Part shown: in pieces, positions 16,029 to 25,301 of the stretch | How positions within the stretch are numbered: position 1 is the first letter of the stretch | How the letters are laid out: each line of letters opens with the position of its first letter | From: Aureimonas sp. AU20 | Lineage (GTDB): Bacteria > Pseudomonadota > Alphaproteobacteria > Rhizobiales > Rhizobiaceae | Length of the DNA stretch: 64,000 nt | Direction: 5' to 3' | Assembly: GCF_001442755.1 (NCBI RefSeq) | Contig: NZ_CP006367.1 | Coordinates: 1,550,001 to 1,614,000 of the forward strand | Notes under the pieces: generated by a model | Seen by the model: the letters and a program-made list of their open reading frames with translations, nothing else | What the model was told of the DNA's origin: nothing | Databases searched by the model: none | Made by a program: the position numbers and the translations under genes

Positions 16029-18137
16029 GTGACGATTGAACGCCCGGCGACGGTTTCCACCCCTGACGGCGGGTCCCCTGCGTCTCCTTCCGTCGCCGAG
16101 GTGCTGGCCGAGGCCGACGCGCGCTACCGCGCCCTGTTCGAGGCGATCGACGACGCCTTCTGCATCATCGAGTTCATCGACGGGCCGAACGGCCCCGACA
16201 GCGACTATGTCCATGTCGAGGCCAATTCCGGCTACGAGCGCCACACCGGCATTCCCGATATTATCGGCCGCCGCGTGCGCGACCTCGCGCCGAGCGACGC
16301 GGATGTCTGGGTCGCGCTTTATGGCGGCGTTCTGCGCACGGGCCAGCCGATCCGCTTCGAGCGCGAATTCGAGCAGGCGGGGCGCCATATCGAGGTGGCC
16401 GCGGCGCGGGTCGAGCCGCCGAGCCTGCGCCGCGTCTCGGTTCTGTTTCGCGACATCACCGATCGCAAGCGCGCCGAAGCCGCTTTACGCGAAAGCGAGG
16501 CGCTGGCGCGCGAAAACGTGCAGCGCGTGCAACTGGCGCTGTCGGCGGGCGCCATCATCGGCACCTGGCTCTGGGACCTGCCGAGCGACCGGTTCACCGT
16601 GGACGAGGCCTTCGCCAAGGCTTTCGGCCTCGACCCCGCGCTCGGCCGGGAGGGCTTGAGCCTTGCCCAGGTCGTGGACACCGTCCACCCCGACGACCAG
16701 GAGGGCTTGGCCGCCGCGATCGGGGAGGCGATCACGCGCGGCGGCGCCTATGCGCACCAGTACCGAACCCGCCGCGCCGACGGGAACTACTACTGGCTGG
16801 AGGCGAACGGCCGGGTCGAGCATGGGCCGGACGGCACGCCGCTGAACTTTCCCGGCGTCTTGATCGACATCGAGGAGCGGCGCGCGGTGGAGGCCGAGCG
16901 CCAGCGCATGACCGAGATGCTGCGCACTCTCAACGAGACGCTGGAAAAGCGCGTCGAGGAGAAGACGGCCGAACTGATGGCGGCGGAAGAGGCGCTGCGC
17001 CAGAGCCAGAAGATGGAAGCGGTGGGCCAGCTCACCGGCGGCTTGGCGCACGACTTCAACAATCTGCTCGCCGGCATTTCCGGCTCGCTGGAGATGATGC
17101 AGGCGCGCATTCGGCAGGGCCGGCTCGGCGAGATCGAGCGCTACATGATCGGCGCGCAAGGAGCAACCAAGCGCGCGGCGGCGCTGACCCATCGCCTGCT
17201 CGCCTTCTCGCGCCGGCAGACGCTGGACCCCAAGCCCACCGACGTGAACCGGCTGGTGGCCGGCATGGAGGAGCTGATCCAGCGCACGGTCGGCCCGCAG
17301 ATCACGGTGGAGCGGGTGGCGGTGGGCGGGCTCTGGCCGACGCTGGTGGACCCAAACCAGCTGGAGAACGCGCTGCTCAACCTCGCCATCAACGCCCGCG
17401 ACGCCATGCCGGACGGCGGCAAGCTGACGATCGAGACGGGCAATCGCTGGATCGACGATCGCACCGGCCGCGAGCGGGACCTTCCGCCCGGCCAGTACAT
17501 TTCCATGTGCGTCTCGGACAACGGCACAGGCATGCCGGCGGATGTGGTGGCGCGGGCTTTCGACCCGTTCTTCACCACCAAGCCGATCGGCGTCGGCACG
17601 GGGCTCGGCCTGTCGATGATCTACGGCTTCGCGCGCCAGTCCGGCGGGCAGGTGCAGATCTATTCCGAGGTGGGGCAGGGCACCATGGTCTGCGTCTATC
17701 TCCCCCGCCATCACGTGGAGGAAATGAGCGAGCCGCAGGCGCCGCCGCAGGAGCCGGAGCGCACCGAGACGGGGGAAACCGTTCTGGTGATCGACGACGA
17801 GCCCCTGGTGCGCATGCTGGTGGTCGATGTCCTGGAAGACCTCGGCTACACCGCGATCGAGGCCGGCGACGGGCCGGAAGGGTTGAAGGTCCTGCGGTCC
17901 GACCAGCGGATCGACCTTCTCATCACCGATGTCGGCCTACCCAACGGCATGAACGGCCGGCAGGTGGCGGACGCAGCGCGCGAGCTGCGCCCCGATCTGA
18001 AGGTGATGTTCGTCACTGGCTATGCCGAGAACGCCGTGCTCAGCCACGGCCATCTCGCCCCCGGAATGCAGGTCGTCACCAAGCCCTTCGACATGACGGT
18101 TCTGGCCCGGCGCATCCGCTCGATGATCGCGGACTGA
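16029..18137 (+). CDS. Hybrid sensor histidine kinase with two PAS domains and receiver
   Basis: The 702-residue protein is soluble, without membrane segments. Order: PAS (about 28-150), PAS_3 (about 165-290, with VHPDDQ), a coiled coil (about 285-345), HisKA with H-box [11 protein letters not shown] (about 350), HATPase with N-box ([16 protein letters not shown]), DNGTGM and [11 protein letters not shown], and a C-terminal receiver with acidic pair IDDE, phospho-site Asp in [11 protein letters not shown] and Lys in VTKPFD. GTG at 16029 begins the conserved part; no strong ribosome binding site was seen. There is no separate response regulator beside it, so the partner is unknown. Confidence 0.9.
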   Translation: MTIERPATVSTPDGGSPASPSVAEVLAEADARYRALFEAIDDAFCIIEFIDGPNGPDSDYVHVEANSGYERHTGIPDIIGRRVRDLAPSDADVWVALYGGVLRTGQPIRFEREFEQAGRHIEVAAARVEPPSLRRVSVLFRDITDRKRAEAALRESEALARENVQRVQLALSAGAIIGTWLWDLPSDRFTVDEAFAKAFGLDPALGREGLSLAQVVDTVHPDDQEGLAAAIGEAITRGGAYAHQYRTRRADGNYYWLEANGRVEHGPDGTPLNFPGVLIDIEERRAVEAERQRMTEMLRTLNETLEKRVEEKTAELMAAEEALRQSQKMEAVGQLTGGLAHDFNNLLAGISGSLEMMQARIRQGRLGEIERYMIGAQGATKRAAALTHRLLAFSRRQTLDPKPTDVNRLVAGMEELIQRTVGPQITVERVAVGGLWPTLVDPNQLENALLNLAINARDAMPDGGKLTIETGNRWIDDRTGRERDLPPGQYISMCVSDNGTGMPADVVARAFDPFFTTKPIGVGTGLGLSMIYGFARQSGGQVQIYSEVGQGTMVCVYLPRHHVEEMSEPQAPPQEPERTETGETVLVIDDEPLVRMLVVDVLEDLGYTAIEAGDGPEGLKVLRSDQRIDLLITDVGLPNGMNGRQVADAARELRPDLKVMFVTGYAENAVLSHGHLAPGMQVVTKPFDMTVLARRIRSMIAD

Positions 18138-18172
18138 GGGGCGGCGGCGCCCCGCCCGAATGAGTACGGGCG
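18138..18172. terminator. Two adjacent hairpins between convergent genes
   Basis: GGGGCG (18138-18143) pairs with CGCCCC (18148-18153) over a GCGG loop, directly after the kinase stop. CGCCCG (18153-18158) pairs with CGGGCG (18167-18172). They lie between the convergent kinase and MFS genes and likely end both transcripts. Confidence 0.55.
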
Positions 18173-18188
18173 AGGCGCCGAGCCGGTG

Positions 18189-19409
18189 TCAGAAACCTTG
18201 CCGGCGCTCCAGCGGGCGCCCCACGGCGAGAATCAGAACGGCGCCCAGCGCCACGGCCAGCGCGGTGTAGACGAGAACGCCGGTCGGGCCGACCCCGTCG
18301 ATCAAGACGCCGCCGACCAGGGCGCCGCTGGCGATCGCCACCTGAAAAGCCGAGGACAGAAGGGCGCCCGCGCTTTCGGCGAGATCGGGCGCCACGCGGG
18401 CGTTCCAGATCGAGATCGAGACGGGAAAGGCGCCGAAGGCGAGGCCCCAGAGTGTGGTGGCCGCGAAGGCGACTGCCGGGTTTGAGCCGCCGAGAACCAG
18501 GATCAGCGTGGCGACCGCGATCAGGAACGAGGCGATGGCGACGGCCCAGGCCGGACTGCGCTCGGCGATCTTGCCGCCGCCGATATTGCCGAAGAAGCCG
18601 CCGATTCCGAAGGCCAGGAGCGCCATGGACAGGGTCGAGACCTCGAGCCTCGGCACCTCCTCCAGGAAGGGGCGGATGAAGGTGAAGCCGGCGAAATGGC
18701 CGGACACGACGATGATGACCGTGGCGAAGCCGATCACCACTGCGCGCCGCGACAGGGCCGCACGGAAGAGCGCAAGGCCCGGCGCGCCCGAGGCGGGCAG
18801 CGAGGGAAGTGCCAGGAGTTGGACGAGAAGCGCCAGCGCGCCGAGCCCCGAGGCGGCGAGGAAGGTCGTACGCCAGCCCCAGAGCGCACCCAACGCCGAA
18901 CCGAGCGGCGCGGCGAAGACGGTCGCCAGCGACACGCCCATGATGATGATCGACATGGCGCGCGGCACCAGGGCGGGCGGCACGAGGCGAAGCGCCAACG
19001 CCGTCATCATCGCCCAGAAGCCGCCGAGCGCGAAGCCCAGGACCCCGCGCGCCACGAGCAGCGCTTCCAGGCTGGTGGCCATGGCCGCCAGAATGCTGGA
19101 GCCGACTAGCATGGCCATCAGCGCCCAGACGATTGTGCGCCGATCCACCCGGCCGGACGCCAGAACCAGAAGCGGCCCGGCAAAGGCCGCGACCACCGCC
19201 GTCGCGGTGATGGCTTGGCCCACCGCGCCGTTGGAAACGCCGAGATCGGCGGCCATGGGCGTGAGAAGGCTGACGGGCAGGAACTCGGCCGTGACCAGAC
19301 CGAATACGCCGAAGGAGAGCGAGAAGACGGCGGACCAGACGGGGCGCTCGGCCGGCTCCGGCCCGGCGGCGGACAAGTCCATGTCACGTGGGAGGGTTGC
19401 GTCGGACAT
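18189..19409 (-). CDS. MFS efflux transporter, DHA1 type (AraJ/NepI-like)
   Basis: The 406-residue membrane protein has 12 predicted helices. The first helix reads VFSLSFGVFGLVTAEFLPVSLL and the loop 2-3 motif ASGRVDRRTI is of the DHA1 drug/metabolite efflux type. The substrate is not predictable; relatives export drugs, nucleosides or sugars. ATG 19409 is preferred over 19418 because GGGA lies 9 bases before it. It is divergent from an AraC-type regulator, a common arrangement for regulator-controlled efflux pumps. A palindrome lies 18 bases upstream of the start. Confidence 0.88.
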   Translation of the reverse strand: MSDATLPRDMDLSAAGPEPAERPVWSAVFSLSFGVFGLVTAEFLPVSLLTPMAADLGVSNGAVGQAITATAVVAAFAGPLLVLASGRVDRRTIVWALMAMLVGSSILAAMATSLEALLVARGVLGFALGGFWAMMTALALRLVPPALVPRAMSIIIMGVSLATVFAAPLGSALGALWGWRTTFLAASGLGALALLVQLLALPSLPASGAPGLALFRAALSRRAVVIGFATVIIVVSGHFAGFTFIRPFLEEVPRLEVSTLSMALLAFGIGGFFGNIGGGKIAERSPAWAVAIASFLIAVATLILVLGGSNPAVAFAATTLWGLAFGAFPVSISIWNARVAPDLAESAGALLSSAFQVAIASGALVGGVLIDGVGPTGVLVYTALAVALGAVLILAVGRPLERRQGF

Positions 19410-19426
19410 CGTGGGCATTCCCGTTT

Positions 19427-19437
19427 GTGCAGTGCAC
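19427..19437. promoter_or_regulatory. Odd palindrome GTGCAGTGCAC, candidate operator
   Basis: Half-sites GTGCA and TGCAC flank a single G. It lies in the 83-base divergent region between the MFS and AraC genes. It is the same palindrome as at 6097-6107 apart from the central base. The AraC regulator next door is one candidate to bind it, but the second site near the peptide importer argues for a shared regulator. Confidence 0.4.
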
Positions 19438-19492
19438 GTTGGTCGGCACGCTACGCTCGCCTCCTTGGCGTTTCCATGCTAGATAATCTCTT

Positions 19493-20452
19493 ATGCTTGA
19501 CCGATCCTCCAAAATCGCTGCATCCGATCCGCTGACCGACATGCTGCGGGGCCTGCGCCTCGACGGCGTGGAGTATGGCCGCTGCCGCCTGTCGGGGGAG
19601 TGGAGCTTCCACTACCCCGCGCAGGAGCACGCCCATTTCCACTTCGTGGCGGGCAGCGGATGCTGGCTCCAGGCGCCGGACGGCGAATGGAGCGCGCTGA
19701 CGGCGGGCGACGCCGTTCTCGTGCCGCGCGGCGCCGCGCACACGCTGGCCAGCCGACCGGGCGTCGAGCCCCGCGCGTTTCCGCGCCGCGAATGCATGGC
19801 CATCTGCGAGAGCATGTTCGACTATGCCGAGGGAGAGGCGGAGAGCGAAGGGGTCTGCGTCCTGTTCTGCGGCTCGATGCGCTTCAACCTCGACGCCCTG
19901 CATCCGCTGATGAAGATGATGCCCGACCTGATGCGCGCGCGCGAACTCATGGTGAGCGAGCCGGCCATTCCCCATCTTCTGGCGGCGATGGTGTCGGAAT
20001 GCGCGCTGAATCGCGTGGGCGCGAGCGGCATTCTCGCCCGGCTGGCGGACGTGATGGCCGCGCAGATCATCCGCTCCTGGGTCGAGCACGAGTGCGGGGA
20101 TTCCAAGGGCTGGATCGCCGCGCTGCGCGATCCGCATCTGGGCACGGTGCTGGCCGCGATCCATGCCGAGCCCGAGCGGGATTGGAGCGTGTCCGATCTC
20201 GCGGCCTTGATGGGCACCTCGCGCTCGGGCTTCGCGGCGAAGTTCACCGCGACGGTCGGCATCACCCCGGCCCGCTACGTCGCGGAGGTGCGGATGCATC
20301 AGGCCCGCCAATGGCTGGCGCGTGACCGGATGCGCATCGCGGAAGCGGCGCAGCGGCTCGGCTACGATTCCGAGGCCTCTTTCAGCCGCGCCTTCAAGCG
20401 CATCATCGGCGCCGCGCCGGGCAAATCCCGCGCGGCCGCCGCGCGGGTCTGA
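19493..20452 (+). CDS. AraC-family transcriptional regulator with cupin sensor domain
   Basis: The 319-residue protein has an N-terminal cupin-type ligand domain (about residues 10-175, with EHAHFHFVAGSGCWL and LTAGDAVLVPRGAAHTL) and a C-terminal double HTH (about 210-312: WSVSDLAALMGTSRSGFAAKF, then MRIAEAAQRLGYDSEASFSRAFKR). Such regulators usually control the adjacent exporter, here the divergent MFS gene 83 bases away. ATG 19493 has only a weak ribosome binding site. The inducer is unknown. Confidence 0.9.
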   Translation: MLDRSSKIAASDPLTDMLRGLRLDGVEYGRCRLSGEWSFHYPAQEHAHFHFVAGSGCWLQAPDGEWSALTAGDAVLVPRGAAHTLASRPGVEPRAFPRRECMAICESMFDYAEGEAESEGVCVLFCGSMRFNLDALHPLMKMMPDLMRARELMVSEPAIPHLLAAMVSECALNRVGASGILARLADVMAAQIIRSWVEHECGDSKGWIAALRDPHLGTVLAAIHAEPERDWSVSDLAALMGTSRSGFAAKFTATVGITPARYVAEVRMHQARQWLARDRMRIAEAAQRLGYDSEASFSRAFKRIIGAAPGKSRAAAARV

Positions 20453-20503
20453 GGCGCGCTCCCTTCGTTTTACCGCTCCGGCTTTCAGTCGGGCCGAACC
20501 CTG

Positions 20504-20821
20504 TCAGCCCCCAGCCGCATCGAAGCGCGTCTGCGCCGATCGAATGGCCGGATGGCTGCGCTCCGCCCAGCGCACCAGTTGCGCGAGCGGGTCGAGAAGG
20601 GTGCTGCCCAAGTCCGACAGCCGGTATTCCACGCTGGGCGGCTTGGTGGCGAAGACCTCCCGTTCCACGAACCCGTCGCGCTCCAGACCCCGCAGCGTCT
20701 GGGTCAGCATGCGCTTGGAAATGTCGGGCAGAAGGCGCGCGAGGGCGCTGAAGCGGCGTGGGCCGGCCGCCAGCGCAATCAGGATCAGCATCGACCATTT
20801 GTCGCCGACCTGATCGAGCAC
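20504..20821 (-). CDS. HxlR-family (YtfH/QorR-like) regulator, 5' part interrupted by an amber codon
   Basis: From GTG 20821 the frame gives 105 residues of a DUF24/HxlR winged [48 protein letters not shown]. In the same frame upstream lies [19 protein letters not shown], which looks like the normal family N-terminus with its conserved Cys, but an in-frame TAG (20879-20881) cuts it off. Further up, TTG 20938 has an excellent ribosome binding site (AAAAGGAGG, 7 bases away). Either the gene is a nonsense pseudogene (20504-20938), or it starts late at GTG without a ribosome binding site and lacks the Cys. It is divergent from the qorB-like gene. Confidence 0.7.
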   Translation of the reverse strand: MLDQVGDKWSMLILIALAAGPRRFSALARLLPDISKRMLTQTLRGLERDGFVEREVFATKPPSVEYRLSDLGSTLLDPLAQLVRWAERSHPAIRSAQTRFDAAGG

Positions 20822-20923
20822 GCTGCGGACCGGGCAATGCGCCGGGTCGAAAAGCTGCGACTGCCAATAGGCGAAACGCTAGGCAAGATCGGTCCGGCCG
20901 GCGGGAAGCTCGGTTCCCTCGCT

Positions 20924-20989
20924 GTTCCCTTGTCTCAAGAAAGTGCCTCCTTTTCATCAGGGTCGGTCTCGATTAGTTCCCTTGTCTCA
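20924..20989. promoter_or_regulatory. 14-bp direct repeats in the HxlR/qorB divergent promoter
   Basis: GTTCCCTTGTCTCA occurs at 20924-20937 and again at 20976-20989, exactly 52 bases apart. The second copy lies 25 bases before the qorB-like start. They could be twin operators for the HxlR regulator, or a duplicated start region: on the minus strand one copy reads ATG-AGA-CAA-GGG-AAC-TAA and the other TTG-AGA-CAA-GGG-AAC. Confidence 0.5.
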
Positions 20990-21014
20990 TAACCGAACCC
21001 GAAGGGAAACCATC

Positions 21015-21899
21015 ATGGCCGATTCCAACGAACCCACGATCTTCGTCACCGGCGCCACGGGCCAACTCGGCGGCCTGGTGATCGAGGCGCTGCTCGCCAA
21101 GGGGCTGGGCGGCCGCCTGGTCGCCGGCGTTCGCTCTACCGAGAGCGAAGCGGCGCAGCGCCTTCAGGGCAAGGGTGTCGAACTGCGGGTCGCCGACTAC
21201 AGCCGGCCCGAAACGCTGGACGCGGCCTTCGCTGGCGTCGACCGGCTGCTTCTCGTCTCGTCCAGCGAGGTCGGCCAGCGCGTGCCCCAGCATCGCAACG
21301 TCATCGAAGCGGCCAAAAAGGCCGGCGTCGCGCTGATCGCCTATACCAGCCTGCTTCACGCCGACACTTCGCCTCTCGGCCTTGCCGACGAGCATCTGCA
21401 GACGGAAGAGGCCTTGAAGGCGTCCGGCCTGCCTTTCGCGATCCTACGCAACGGCTGGTACACCGAGAATTACGCGGCCTCGATCGCCCCCGCGCTCGCC
21501 CATGGCGTGCTGCTCGGCAGCGCCGGCGAAGGTCGCATCGCCTCGGCCGCGCGCCGCGACTATGCCGAGGCCGCCGCAGCCGTGCTGACGGCCGAGGGGC
21601 AGGGCGGCAAGGTCTACGAACTCGCCGGCGACGATGCCTATACGCTGGCCGAGTTCGCGGCCGCCATTGCCAACGCCTCGGGCAAGCCGGTGGCTTACAA
21701 GGATCTGCCGGAGGCCGACTACAAGGCCGCGCTCGTGGGCGCCGGCCTGCCGGACGCCTTCGCTGCGCTGCTGGCCGATTCCGACGCCGGCGCCGCCAAG
21801 GGCGCGCTGGATGACACGAGCCGCCAGCTCAGCGGGCTGATCGGCCGCCCGACGACGCCTTACCGCACCACGATCGAGGAAACCGTCGCCTCGCTCTGA
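21015..21899 (+). CDS. qorB: NmrA-like NAD(P)H:quinone oxidoreductase, QorB/YtfG type
   Basis: The 294-residue SDR-type protein has the NAD(P)-binding motif VTGATGQLGGLVIEALL at residues 10-26, then LLLVSSSEVGQRVPQHRNVIEAAKKAGV and LPFAILRNGWYTENY, all typical of the YtfG/QorB branch, which reduces quinones. In E. coli ytfG is divergent from ytfH (HxlR type), the same layout as here. ATG 21015 has AAGGGA upstream; a longer in-frame start was rejected because it runs through the operator region. The protein probably serves in quinone or electrophile stress. Confidence 0.9.
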   Translation: MADSNEPTIFVTGATGQLGGLVIEALLAKGLGGRLVAGVRSTESEAAQRLQGKGVELRVADYSRPETLDAAFAGVDRLLLVSSSEVGQRVPQHRNVIEAAKKAGVALIAYTSLLHADTSPLGLADEHLQTEEALKASGLPFAILRNGWYTENYAASIAPALAHGVLLGSAGEGRIASAARRDYAEAAAAVLTAEGQGGKVYELAGDDAYTLAEFAAAIANASGKPVAYKDLPEADYKAALVGAGLPDAFAALLADSDAGAAKGALDDTSRQLSGLIGRPTTPYRTTIEETVASL

Positions 21900-21914
21900 G
21901 CGCGACCCGGAAAC

Positions 21915-21946
21915 GCCGCTCCGTGAACCGCTGTTCGCGGAGCGGC
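21915..21946. terminator. Strong hairpin terminator between convergent genes
   Basis: GCCGCTCCG (21915-21923) pairs with CGGAGCGGC (21938-21946); the stem continues after one T-G pair through GAAC/GTTC to a CGCT tetraloop. The near-perfect 14-bp stem lies between the qorB-like and photolyase stops and can act in both directions. Confidence 0.7.
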
Positions 21947-21957
21947 CGCTTCCCCAG

Positions 21958-23349
21958 TCAGTTCTTCTCCGCTTTGCAGAGCCGTTCGACATCCGCCATA
22001 TAGGCCTTGAGATCGATCTTCCGCAGCGAGTTCTCGCTCTGGTAGCGCACCGTGCCGAAGATCGGCCGGCGTGCCCAGGGCCTGTCGTGCAGCCCGTAGA
22101 CCCAGGCGACATTGGTGAAGGAATTGGGGTCTCGCCCGTCGAGGAAATAGCGATTGTTCAGGCGTAGCGTGCGGGCGAAACCTTCCTCCGGCGTCTTCGA
22201 CCAGTGGAGGATCTTCTTGCCCCAGTACATGCGCAGGTGATTGTGCATGAAGCCGGTCTCGCGCATCTCCGCCATCGCGGCGTTCCAGCCCTCGTCATGG
22301 GTGCGCCCCTCTGCCAAGTCCTCCTCAGTATAGACGGGATCGCGCCGGTCGCCGGCCTGTTCGGCCAGGGTCTTGCGCGCCCAGTCCGGCACGGCGTCCT
22401 CGTAGCGGTCGTAATGCCGGGTGTAGTGGACATGGTTCATCGCCAGCTCGCGGCGCACCACGAGTTCCTCGATATAGGCGTCCTTGTCCTCCGCCGTGCC
22501 GGCCTTCGCCGCGCGAACGGCCAGCGCGATCTCGACCGGTGAGATCTGCCCGAAATGCAGATAGGGGCTCATGTGCGAAGCCGCGCCCGCCTCGGGCTTG
22601 CCGCGCCCGGCGCCATATTGGGCGAAGGGGCCGGCGAGATAGGCCTTCAGGCTCTTCCGCGCCTCGCTCTCCCCGCCGCGAAAGCGCTTCACCGGCGGCA
22701 CCGAGCGGTCCAGCGTCATGCCGGCCAGAACCTTGTCCGGGTCCGATAGGTCGATCGCGCCCTTCCAGTGCATGTCCCCAGCGGCGTGGCTGACCTTGCG
22801 ATGGGCCAGCGGGTTCAGGAAATCCTCCAGTTGGCGGCGGATCTTGGGGCGCAGGGTGCGGGCGGCGTGCTCGTGCTTGTTCGACGCCACTTCCACGGGC
22901 ACCACGACATCGCCCTCCACCTGCACGATCCGCGTTTCCACCCCGTTCACGATCTCGCCGTACCAGCGCTTCTGGATCGCGAGATAGCCGCGATCCAGAA
23001 CCAGGAGCGCGGCGTCCTTGGCGAGGTCGATGGCGATCTCGGCCGGCGAGGCCTTGCGCAGCACGAAGCCGACGCCGCGCTCGGCAAGGCCCCGCGCCGC
23101 GTCCGACAGCCCTTGCAGAAGAAAGGCGTAATGCCGCGCATTGGCTTCGGGAAAACCGTTGGACCCGTCGAGCAGGCCGAAGCAGGCGATCACGGGGAGC
23201 CCGCGCCGGTTGGCCTCGTCGATCGCCAGTTCCAGCGCCGGATTGAAGCGGGAGCGGTTTGCCTGCTGAAGGAGATAAAGGACATAGCGCCCCTTCGCCT
23301 CGGGGTCGCCCTCCTTCAGAACGCGGATGCGGGCGGGCTCGATCGTCAT
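21958..23349 (-). CDS. phr: Deoxyribodipyrimidine photolyase, class II
   Basis: The 463-residue flavoenzyme would repair UV-induced cyclobutane pyrimidine dimers with light. The N-terminal antenna domain shows GRYVLYLLQQANRSRFNPALELAI, and the FAD/DNA domain shows HMSPYLHFGQISPVEIAL, RRELAMNHVHYTRHYD, MHNHLRMYWGKKILHW and NNRYFLDGRDPNSFTNVAW. The end, GLHDRPWARRPIFGTVRY, is diagnostic for class II rather than class I enzymes. Start ATG 23349. The neighbouring glutaminase gene lies 38 bases upstream on the same strand. Confidence 0.93.
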   Translation of the reverse strand: MTIEPARIRVLKEGDPEAKGRYVLYLLQQANRSRFNPALELAIDEANRRGLPVIACFGLLDGSNGFPEANARHYAFLLQGLSDAARGLAERGVGFVLRKASPAEIAIDLAKDAALLVLDRGYLAIQKRWYGEIVNGVETRIVQVEGDVVVPVEVASNKHEHAARTLRPKIRRQLEDFLNPLAHRKVSHAAGDMHWKGAIDLSDPDKVLAGMTLDRSVPPVKRFRGGESEARKSLKAYLAGPFAQYGAGRGKPEAGAASHMSPYLHFGQISPVEIALAVRAAKAGTAEDKDAYIEELVVRRELAMNHVHYTRHYDRYEDAVPDWARKTLAEQAGDRRDPVYTEEDLAEGRTHDEGWNAAMAEMRETGFMHNHLRMYWGKKILHWSKTPEEGFARTLRLNNRYFLDGRDPNSFTNVAWVYGLHDRPWARRPIFGTVRYQSENSLRKIDLKAYMADVERLCKAEKN

Positions 23350-23387
23350 GGGCGTGGAGGTCTCCTGCCGGGGGCGTTCACGTTGTC

Positions 23388-24374
23388 TCAGTTGCGCACG
23401 GCGCCGAAGACCGACCAGTCCGTGCGCCGCGACAGAAGCTCCAGCCCGTGCGTGCCGAGCCAGCTATTGCCCATCGGATCGAGCGCCGGCGACCAGACGC
23501 CGATCGAGGCCTTGTGCGGCGCGACCGCCAGAATGCCGCCGCCGACGCCCGACTTGGCCGGCAGGCCGACGCGATAGGCGAAGTCTCCCGACCCGTCATA
23601 TTGGCCGCAGAGCATCATGATCGACAGGATGCGCCGCGCCCGGCGGGCGGCGGAGAGCCCGCGCCCGCTCGCCTCCTCGCCCGGGTCGTCCTGCATCAGG
23701 AAGCGGCCGGCCTTGGCGAGGCTCCGGCAGGTCAGCGTGATCGCGCATTGATGGACATAGGCTTCCATCACGTCCTCGACGGCATGGTTCAGATTGCCGT
23801 GATGGCGGGCCATCAGCATCAGCGAGCGGTTGAGATCGCCGCCCGAGCGGTCGCTCTCCATCACCGTCTCGCTGAGCTCCAGCGTCTCGCCCTCGATCAG
23901 GCTCTCCACGAAATCCACGACATGGCGGTTCGGCCCCGATCGACCCTTCATTCCGACGAGGACGTCGCAGACGACGAGCGCCCCGGCATTAATGAAGGGA
24001 TTGCGCGGAATGCCCTTCAGCCGCTCCAGATCGATAATGGAGTTGAACGGATCGCCCGAGGGCTCGCGCCCGAGCCGCTTCCAAAGGTCGTTGTTCAAGG
24101 CTTCTAGCGCCAATTCCAGCGCGAAGACCTTGGAGATGGACTGGATGGGAAAGCCGGTCCCGGCATTGCCGGCGGACACGAGATCGCCCTCGCGGGTGAA
24201 GACGGCGATGCCGAACCTGTCGAAATCGGCGCGGCGCGGCTCCGGCCGATCCTTGGCCTTGGCCGCCTCCACCGCTTCCTCGTAGAGGCCGGGCGCGGCC
24301 TCGCGCACCTTCGCCACCACGTCGTCCAGAATGGCCCTTAATTCGTCCCTGCCTTGAATCTCGTCCGTCGTCAT
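23388..24374 (-). CDS. glsA: Glutaminase A
   Basis: The 328-residue serine-dependent beta-lactamase-like enzyme hydrolyses glutamine to glutamate and ammonia. The catalytic Ser-x-x-Lys is in FPIQSISKVFALELAL, followed by RNPFINAGALV, the conserved ESDRSGGDLNRSLM region and a C-terminal KSGVGGGILAVAP loop. ATG 24374 has GAAGG upstream. It is divergent from the S1 protease gene and precedes the photolyase gene on the same strand. Glutaminase can support glutamate-based acid resistance, but nothing here shows that use. Confidence 0.94.
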   Translation of the reverse strand: MTTDEIQGRDELRAILDDVVAKVREAAPGLYEEAVEAAKAKDRPEPRRADFDRFGIAVFTREGDLVSAGNAGTGFPIQSISKVFALELALEALNNDLWKRLGREPSGDPFNSIIDLERLKGIPRNPFINAGALVVCDVLVGMKGRSGPNRHVVDFVESLIEGETLELSETVMESDRSGGDLNRSLMLMARHHGNLNHAVEDVMEAYVHQCAITLTCRSLAKAGRFLMQDDPGEEASGRGLSAARRARRILSIMMLCGQYDGSGDFAYRVGLPAKSGVGGGILAVAPHKASIGVWSPALDPMGNSWLGTHGLELLSRRTDWSVFGAVRN

Positions 24375-24505
24375 TCCATGCCTTCTCATCCCTCGCTGCG
24401 GGAGACGCCTGGGACGGGTGTCAGGTTCCGTTCGAGCTTTCCGCCCCGCTTGCATTCGGGGCGAGGGGAGGCGATGGAAGCCGAGCTTCGAGGGAGAGCC
24501 AGGAT

Positions 24506-25249
24506 ATGCATCGCAGCGCTGCCCGAGAGTGCCGAAGGGCGGGAACGAGGCTCTTCGCCGCCGCCCTCGCGCTTCTCTCCTTCTTGCCGACGACTGGCGC
24601 TCGGGCCGAGCCATCGCCCCCCGCGACGCGCCACCGCGTCGACATCTCAGCCAAGCCGTGGAACGCGGTCGGGCAGGTCAACACCATGGCCTATTCCCGC
24701 TGCACCGGCGCCCTGATCGCGCCTCGGCTGGCGGTGACTGCGGCTCATTGCCTGTTCAACCGCGCGAACGGGCGCTTCCTCGCGCCCGGCTCGGTGCATT
24801 TCGTGCTGGGCTACGACCGGGGGCGCTACACGTTCCAGACGACGGCGAGCGCGATCCGCATGGACCCGGCGCAGGACGGCACGCGCTCGCTGGCGGCCGC
24901 GCCGCGCGATTGGGCGCTTCTGGAACTCGCCGACCCCGCGCCGGAGAGCATCGAGCCCTTGGGCCTGGCCGACGCCCTGCCTCCCGCCGAAAGCCTCCTG
25001 ACGGCCGGCGGCTTCGGGCGCGACCGCGCCTATGCGCTGACCGTGGCCGACGACTGCCGCGCCCTGGCCGGGGGCGGCAACGCGTTGATCGTGGCGCGCT
25101 GCTCGATCGTTCAGGGCTATTCCGGCGGCCCGCTGATCGACGACGCCGGTCGCCTCGCCGGCATTTCCGTCGCGATCGGCAAGACCGAGGCCGGCGAAGT
25201 GCTGTTCGGCGTGCCTGTCAGCGCATGGCGCGGACGGCTGGAGCGGTGA
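24506..25249 (+). CDS. Secreted trypsin-like serine protease (S1 family)
   Basis: The 247-residue protein has a signal peptide (RLFAAALALLSFLPTTGARA, cleavage near ARA-E). The triad is present: His in VTAAHC, Asp in PRDWALLEL and Ser in QGYSGGPLID. The usual GDSGGP is GYSGGP here. Two Cys pairs (SRCTG with TAAHC; DDCRA with ARCSI) could form disulfides as in the family. It is of the short V8/trypsin-like bacterial type. The substrate is unknown. It stands alone between glsA and the transglycosylase. Confidence 0.85.
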   Translation: MHRSAARECRRAGTRLFAAALALLSFLPTTGARAEPSPPATRHRVDISAKPWNAVGQVNTMAYSRCTGALIAPRLAVTAAHCLFNRANGRFLAPGSVHFVLGYDRGRYTFQTTASAIRMDPAQDGTRSLAAAPRDWALLELADPAPESIEPLGLADALPPAESLLTAGGFGRDRAYALTVADDCRALAGGGNALIVARCSIVQGYSGGPLIDDAGRLAGISVAIGKTEAGEVLFGVPVSAWRGRLER

Positions 25250-25301
25250 GTTCAAGGGCGTTTTCGCGCTCCGAGGCGTCGTCGCTTCGGCTCAACCGGC
25301 G

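Noticed and set aside
20403..20957. 184-codon minus-strand frame starting ATG 20957 over the HxlR gene
   Set aside because: It is out of frame with the HxlR domain and its sequence is Arg-rich without motifs, although its ATG lies beside the strong ribosome binding site.
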